Positions 60,575-64,000 of a stretch of 64,000 nt of DNA are shown here, in pieces (position 1 is the stretch's first letter; each line of letters opens with the position of its first letter). The translations under genes and the position numbers were made by a program. The DNA is from Chryseobacterium sp. CY350 (lineage in GTDB: Bacteria; Bacteroidota; Bacteroidia; Flavobacteriales; Weeksellaceae). The notes beneath the pieces are model-generated. The model saw only the letters and a list, made by a program, of their open reading frames with translations, did no database searches and was not told the origin of the DNA. The stretch is taken from assembly GCF_027945075.1 (NCBI RefSeq), contig NZ_CP116034.1, positions 434,001 through 498,000 of the forward strand, written 5' to 3'.

Positions 60575-60852
60575 AACTTTAAAAATAATATTTAAGGAAA
60601 TATATCATAATTAGATTAAATCTAAATTTTTAATATTATACGATTCTGTCAAAATTAACAAATTTTAATACTTTTTTAACAAGTTCATTTGTAAAAATGC
60701 CAGGTATATTTGCAATATAAAATCATATATCATTTCATATTTTAATATTAATAAAATGAATAAAGATCTGGACTTATAGTAGGAAATAGTTACAGGTCAT
60801 TAGTGAATTATTTGATTTTTAGTGATCAGCATATTTAAAAGTTTAATTTTTA
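60575..60852. other. Intergenic region with promoter of the Crp/Fnr gene
   Basis: 278 bp. TATATTTG (60705-60712) fits the -7 consensus. A 7-codon mini-ORF (ATG 60756, MNKDLDL) lies in the leader. No CRP-type palindrome at the usual spacing here. Confidence 0.45.
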
Positions 60853-61512
60853 GTGAAAATAATTACTGAGCCAGACCTGAAGAAAATATTTCTAACGATG
60901 GACGGAAATTTTTTTGATGAAGTGAAAGAATTTTCTGTGCAGACGACGATTGAAGCCCGAAAAGAAATAATCAATGAGGGCGACAGAATTCATCACGTGC
61001 CGATTTTGCTGAAAGGTTCTGTGAAAGTATTTACTCTAGATGACGGTAAAGAATTGCTGTATTATTATCTGAAGCCCTATGAGACGTGCATTATGACGTT
61101 TTCATCAGTCTTTCAGGGTTCTACAAGTCGCATATATGCCTGCGCAGAAGAAACCTGTGAAGTATTGCTGTTGCCGGTAAAAAAAGTGATAGATTGGATC
61201 GAGCGATATCCGCAGTTTAATCTATTTTTCTTTAGGGAATATGATAAAAGATATGTCGCAATCATGGAAATGGTAACGCAGGCAGTTTTTCACAAACTTG
61301 ACAAACGAATACTAGCTTTGCTCAAGAAAAAAAATGATGAACAGGAGGGAAATCCGGTGAAAATTTCGCATAAAGAAATTGCAAATACACTTGGGACAGC
61401 TAGAGAGGTGGTGAGCAGAATACTCAAAAAATACGAAAACGAAGGAGTAATTTCTCAGTCGCACAACGGAATTAAAATACTAACAGAATCAGAAGCTAAA
61501 GGTCAGCGGTAA
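60853..61512 (+). CDS. Crp/Fnr-family regulator with CRP-like recognition helix
   Basis: 219 residues from GTG 60853. cNMP-binding barrel (about 20-130), long dimer helix, and a winged HTH (about 165-205): ISHKEIANTLGTAREVVSRILKKYENEGVI. The recognition helix keeps Arg-Glu-x-x-x-Arg (REVVSR), the residues with which E. coli CRP reads TGTGA (RETVGR). No Fe-S cysteines of FNR. It is the best candidate in this window for the TGTGA-N6-TCACA site at 14032. A small hypothetical gene follows 24 bp later. Confidence 0.88.
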   Translation: MKIITEPDLKKIFLTMDGNFFDEVKEFSVQTTIEARKEIINEGDRIHHVPILLKGSVKVFTLDDGKELLYYYLKPYETCIMTFSSVFQGSTSRIYACAEETCEVLLLPVKKVIDWIERYPQFNLFFFREYDKRYVAIMEMVTQAVFHKLDKRILALLKKKNDEQEGNPVKISHKEIANTLGTAREVVSRILKKYENEGVISQSHNGIKILTESEAKGQR

Positions 61513-61536
61513 AAATAATAAAAGGATTACATTACA

Positions 61537-61806
61537 ATGAATTATCAGGAAGCTTTGGCAAGAGTTGAAAAACTACAGCAATATGCAGAAGAATATTATC
61601 AGGAAGCAAAGTATATTGTTGTTCCGGCTGCATTAAAAGACATGGACAATTTTCTTAAAGATAGTGAGCAATCTGCGACTAAGGAAGTGATTAATTGTCA
61701 GGCATATTCTTCAGACGGAATTTTCTCAGTATACAGAATTGATCTCAGTTCGAAAAATAAAAAACAAAATAGCACAGCAAAAAATAAAAAACTAGGGATT
61801 TTTTAG
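61537..61806 (+). CDS. Small hypothetical protein (89 aa)
   Basis: No family recognised. Helical N-terminus (YQEALARVEKLQQYAEEYYQ) and a Ser/Lys/Asn-rich, probably disordered tail. Co-transcribed with the Crp/Fnr gene (24-bp gap). Confidence 0.55.
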   Translation: MNYQEALARVEKLQQYAEEYYQEAKYIVVPAALKDMDNFLKDSEQSATKEVINCQAYSSDGIFSVYRIDLSSKNKKQNSTAKNKKLGIF

Positions 61807-62037
61807 TACGCTGGTTCTTTTAGATATAATTGCAATATTCTCAGGTTGATAGCAGTTTCAGATGAATGATTTGATTGATAATAATTGAATCAGAAAGACC
61901 TTTTATACTAAGTAAACTTCTTTGTTACTCAAAACAGCAGAGGCATGAAATTAGTTTATTCTCAGCATTCTCCTTATATTTGAATGTACAAATCTGAAAT
62001 GATCTGTACCAAACAGATACTCTTTTATAAAAATAAA

Positions 62038-63456
62038 ATGGATACATATAATTATGGAATGATCGGCCTTGGTGTAATGGGAAGAAATCTCCTTTACAAC
62101 ATTGCTGAAAACGGATTTTCTATCGCAGGTTTTGATCTTGATATACAGAAAATCAACGATACGCAGGAAAATGCTGCAGAAGGAATGAAAGTAATCGGTA
62201 CCGATTCTCTGGAACAATTTGTTTCTCACCTGGAATCACCGAGAAAAATTATATTAATGGTGCCTGCAGGAAGTCCTGTCGACACGGTTTTAGAAAATAT
62301 CACTCCGCTTTTGAGCAAAGGTGATATTGTAATAGATGCGGGTAATTCGTACTTTAAAGATACCGACCGACGCGTGAAAAATCTTGCGACAATAGGTTTG
62401 CATTTTATGGGGATGGGTGTCTCAGGCGGAGAGAAAGGTGCCCGTTTCGGACCAAGCATCATGCCGGGTGGAGATATGGAAGCTTTTCATTCTGTTCGCC
62501 CTATGTTAGAGGCAATTTCAGCAAAAGTAAATGGAGAAGCCTGCACAGACTATATGGGTAAAGATGCTGCTGGTCACTATGTAAAAATGGTGCATAACGG
62601 AATTGAATACGCCGTAATGCAACTCATCAGTGAGGCATATGATCTTCTCAAACAAGGCGCAGATCTTACAAATGATCAGCTATATGAAGTTTTTAGAGAG
62701 TGGAATGATGGCGAATTAAATTCATTTTTAATAGAAATCACAAGAGATATTTTTCAGCAGAAAGATCCCATGACAGGAGGATTTCTGGTGGATCAGATTT
62801 TAGATAAAGCTGGATCCAAGGGTACAGGAAAATGGACTTCCGAGGAAGCGTTAGAATTGGGAGTGGCAATTCCTGCCATTGATGCAGCTGTAGCATCTCG
62901 TACCTTATCATCGTACAAAGCAGAAAGGGTAGAAGCGTCTTCATTATATGCAAAGCCCGAAATCAGTAAGCGAGAAGATCCGAAATTATTTATTAAAGAA
63001 GTTGGTGATGCTTTATTTTTATCCATCCTGATCAGTTATACGCAGGGTCTTTCTCTGCTCGTGAAAGCATCTGAAGAATATCAGTTTCAGATTCCTTTAA
63101 AAGCAGTTGTGAAAATTTGGCGCGGAGGCTGCATCATTCGCTCTTCTTTATTAGAAAAATTTTATGAAGTATATACCGTTAATCCGAATTTATCAAATAT
63201 ACTTTTGAGCAATGATATTGCCGAGATTGTCAATTCAAAAATTACTGCATTGAGAAAGACCGTTTCATTCTCAACAGCGAATGGAATTTCTACACTTGGG
63301 ATGCAAACTGTTTTAGCTTATTTTGACGCTTATACTACAAAAGATTTACCGATAAACTTAATTCAGGCGCAGCGAGACTATTTCGGAGCCCATACTTATC
63401 AGCGAAAAGATCAGGAAGGTATTTTTCATACGCAATGGGGAAATACAGATCATTAA
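62038..63456 (+). CDS. gnd: 6-phosphogluconate dehydrogenase, decarboxylating
   Basis: I start at ATG 62038 (MDTYNYGMIGLGVMGRN); 18 upstream codons are not protein-like. 472 residues. NADP motif GLGVMGRN, then MVPAG, DAGNSYFKDT, the catalytic Lys in GHYVKMVHNGIEY, and SGGEKGARFGPSIMPGG. It oxidises 6-phosphogluconate to ribulose 5-phosphate with CO2 release, the third step of the oxidative pentose phosphate pathway. zwf follows 10 bp later. Full length. Confidence 0.97.
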   Translation: MDTYNYGMIGLGVMGRNLLYNIAENGFSIAGFDLDIQKINDTQENAAEGMKVIGTDSLEQFVSHLESPRKIILMVPAGSPVDTVLENITPLLSKGDIVIDAGNSYFKDTDRRVKNLATIGLHFMGMGVSGGEKGARFGPSIMPGGDMEAFHSVRPMLEAISAKVNGEACTDYMGKDAAGHYVKMVHNGIEYAVMQLISEAYDLLKQGADLTNDQLYEVFREWNDGELNSFLIEITRDIFQQKDPMTGGFLVDQILDKAGSKGTGKWTSEEALELGVAIPAIDAAVASRTLSSYKAERVEASSLYAKPEISKREDPKLFIKEVGDALFLSILISYTQGLSLLVKASEEYQFQIPLKAVVKIWRGGCIIRSSLLEKFYEVYTVNPNLSNILLSNDIAEIVNSKITALRKTVSFSTANGISTLGMQTVLAYFDAYTTKDLPINLIQAQRDYFGAHTYQRKDQEGIFHTQWGNTDH

Positions 63457-63466
63457 ATTTAGATCA

Positions 63467-64000
63467 ATGAACGAAAATAAAATGTTGCAGTCGACCAGTA
63501 TCATTATTTTTGGTGCAACGGGAGATCTTGCAAAAAGAAAACTTCTGCCAGCTTTTTTCAACTTATATATTGAAGGCAGAATGCCAGAGCAGTTTAATAT
63601 TGTAGCTTTGGGAAGGGCTGAGAAGAATGATGATGATTTTAAGAATTATATTAAAGAAAATCTTATCCTTTTTTCGCGGAATAAGAAAGCAATTGATACA
63701 GAATGGGAAAAATTTCAATCACATATTACTTATTTCAGACATCAGATCGATGAAGACAAGTCATACGAAGATTTAGAATTAAAATTAAAATCCTTAGATA
63801 AAGCTTATGGTCTGAGAGCCAACCGATTGTTTTATCTTTCAATCGCTCCGAATTTTGTTTCTACAATTTCCGGACATCTTAAAAAAGCAGAATTAGCTTC
63901 TGAACCTGCACAGGATAGAATTATTATTGAAAAACCTTTTGGACATAATAAAAAGTCTGCGGTAGAATTGAACGAACTTTTGTCAAGAACTTTTGAAGAA
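63467..64000 (+). CDS. zwf: Glucose-6-phosphate 1-dehydrogenase, 3' end outside window
   Basis: ATG 63467. The 178 visible codons show the N-terminal NADP-binding domain with FGATGDLAKRKLLPAFFNLY (FGATGDLA motif), VALGRAEKNDDDF, the FYLSIAPNFVSTI strand and the RIIIEKPFGHNKKSA substrate/cofactor motif. It oxidises glucose 6-phosphate, giving NADPH, and forms an operon with gnd 10 bp upstream; the gnd-zwf order is common in Flavobacteriia. The gene continues beyond base 64000. Confidence 0.96.
   Translation, partial: MNENKMLQSTSIIIFGATGDLAKRKLLPAFFNLYIEGRMPEQFNIVALGRAEKNDDDFKNYIKENLILFSRNKKAIDTEWEKFQSHITYFRHQIDEDKSYEDLELKLKSLDKAYGLRANRLFYLSIAPNFVSTISGHLKKAELASEPAQDRIIIEKPFGHNKKSAVELNELLSRTFEE

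Noticed and set aside
1-64000. Insertion sequences or transposase genes
   Set aside because: No transposase or integrase motif was recognised in the window, although the right end of a conjugative element is present.

Overview
The window reads as a Flavobacteriia chromosome, most likely Chryseobacterium or a close relative. Supporting signs are the low GC content, the TAnnTTTG-type -7 promoter elements with TTG boxes, a type IX secretion C-terminal sorting domain, many secreted and lipoprotein genes, and typical Bacteroidetes conjugative-element genes. The genus is inferred from gene content only.

Layout. Bases 1 to about 9626 are the right end of an integrated conjugative element: an M23 peptidase (5' end outside the window), two element-specific proteins, a lipoprotein, a 1727-residue DNA methyltransferase-helicase, an excisionase-like HTH protein and a small winged-helix-like protein. 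The element appears to end at 9611-9628 in a copy of a tRNA-Ser 3' end, followed by an orphan tRNA-type terminator. From about 9.9 to 36.4 kb lies an accessory chromosomal stretch of small oxidoreductase/regulator modules: zinc alcohol dehydrogenase, DJ-1/PfpI, DNA glycosylase, AlkB behind an S24-type repressor, thioredoxin-reductase-like flavoprotein with a UBP zinc finger, NmrA and SDR proteins, HxlR-nitroreductase, aldo/keto reductase with a frameshifted AraC gene, and two Crp/Fnr-type regulators each next to an enzyme gene. From 36.8 to 46 kb there are secreted proteins, a cold-shock protein, a TetR-controlled operon and lipoproteins. From 46.3 to 59.3 kb nearly all genes lie on the minus strand and form a redox/stress cluster: haloperoxidase-like hydrolase, DsbA-like and peroxiredoxin proteins, DUF1275 protein, M17-N protein, bicupin oxalate decarboxylase, quinone reductase, Old Yellow Enzyme, a hybrid histidine kinase with REC and Hpt domains, a LytTR response regulator and Dps. 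From 59.7 kb there are AraC and Crp/Fnr regulators and the oxidative pentose phosphate genes gnd and zwf (3' end outside the window).

How it works together. The most striking signal is regulatory. Four minus-strand promoters in the stress cluster carry the same 65-bp arrangement: a CACCGA-like direct repeat with a 21-bp period, placed exactly 31 bp upstream of a non-consensus -7 element (nAnnTTTACA). A 21-bp direct repeat is what LytTR regulators bind, and a LytTR regulator with a complete phosphorelay (kinase, REC, Hpt) is encoded in the middle of the cluster. I propose a local LytTR regulon covering Dps, peroxide/thiol enzymes and oxalate decarboxylase. A second pattern is a set of Crp/Fnr-type palindromes whose 16-bp core ends a fixed 22 bp from the -7 element at four promoters. 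Two palindrome families (TACCA-N2-TGGTA-like and TGTGA-N6-TCACA) parallel differences in the recognition helices of the encoded regulators.

All functions are assigned by reading motifs. No database search was run.
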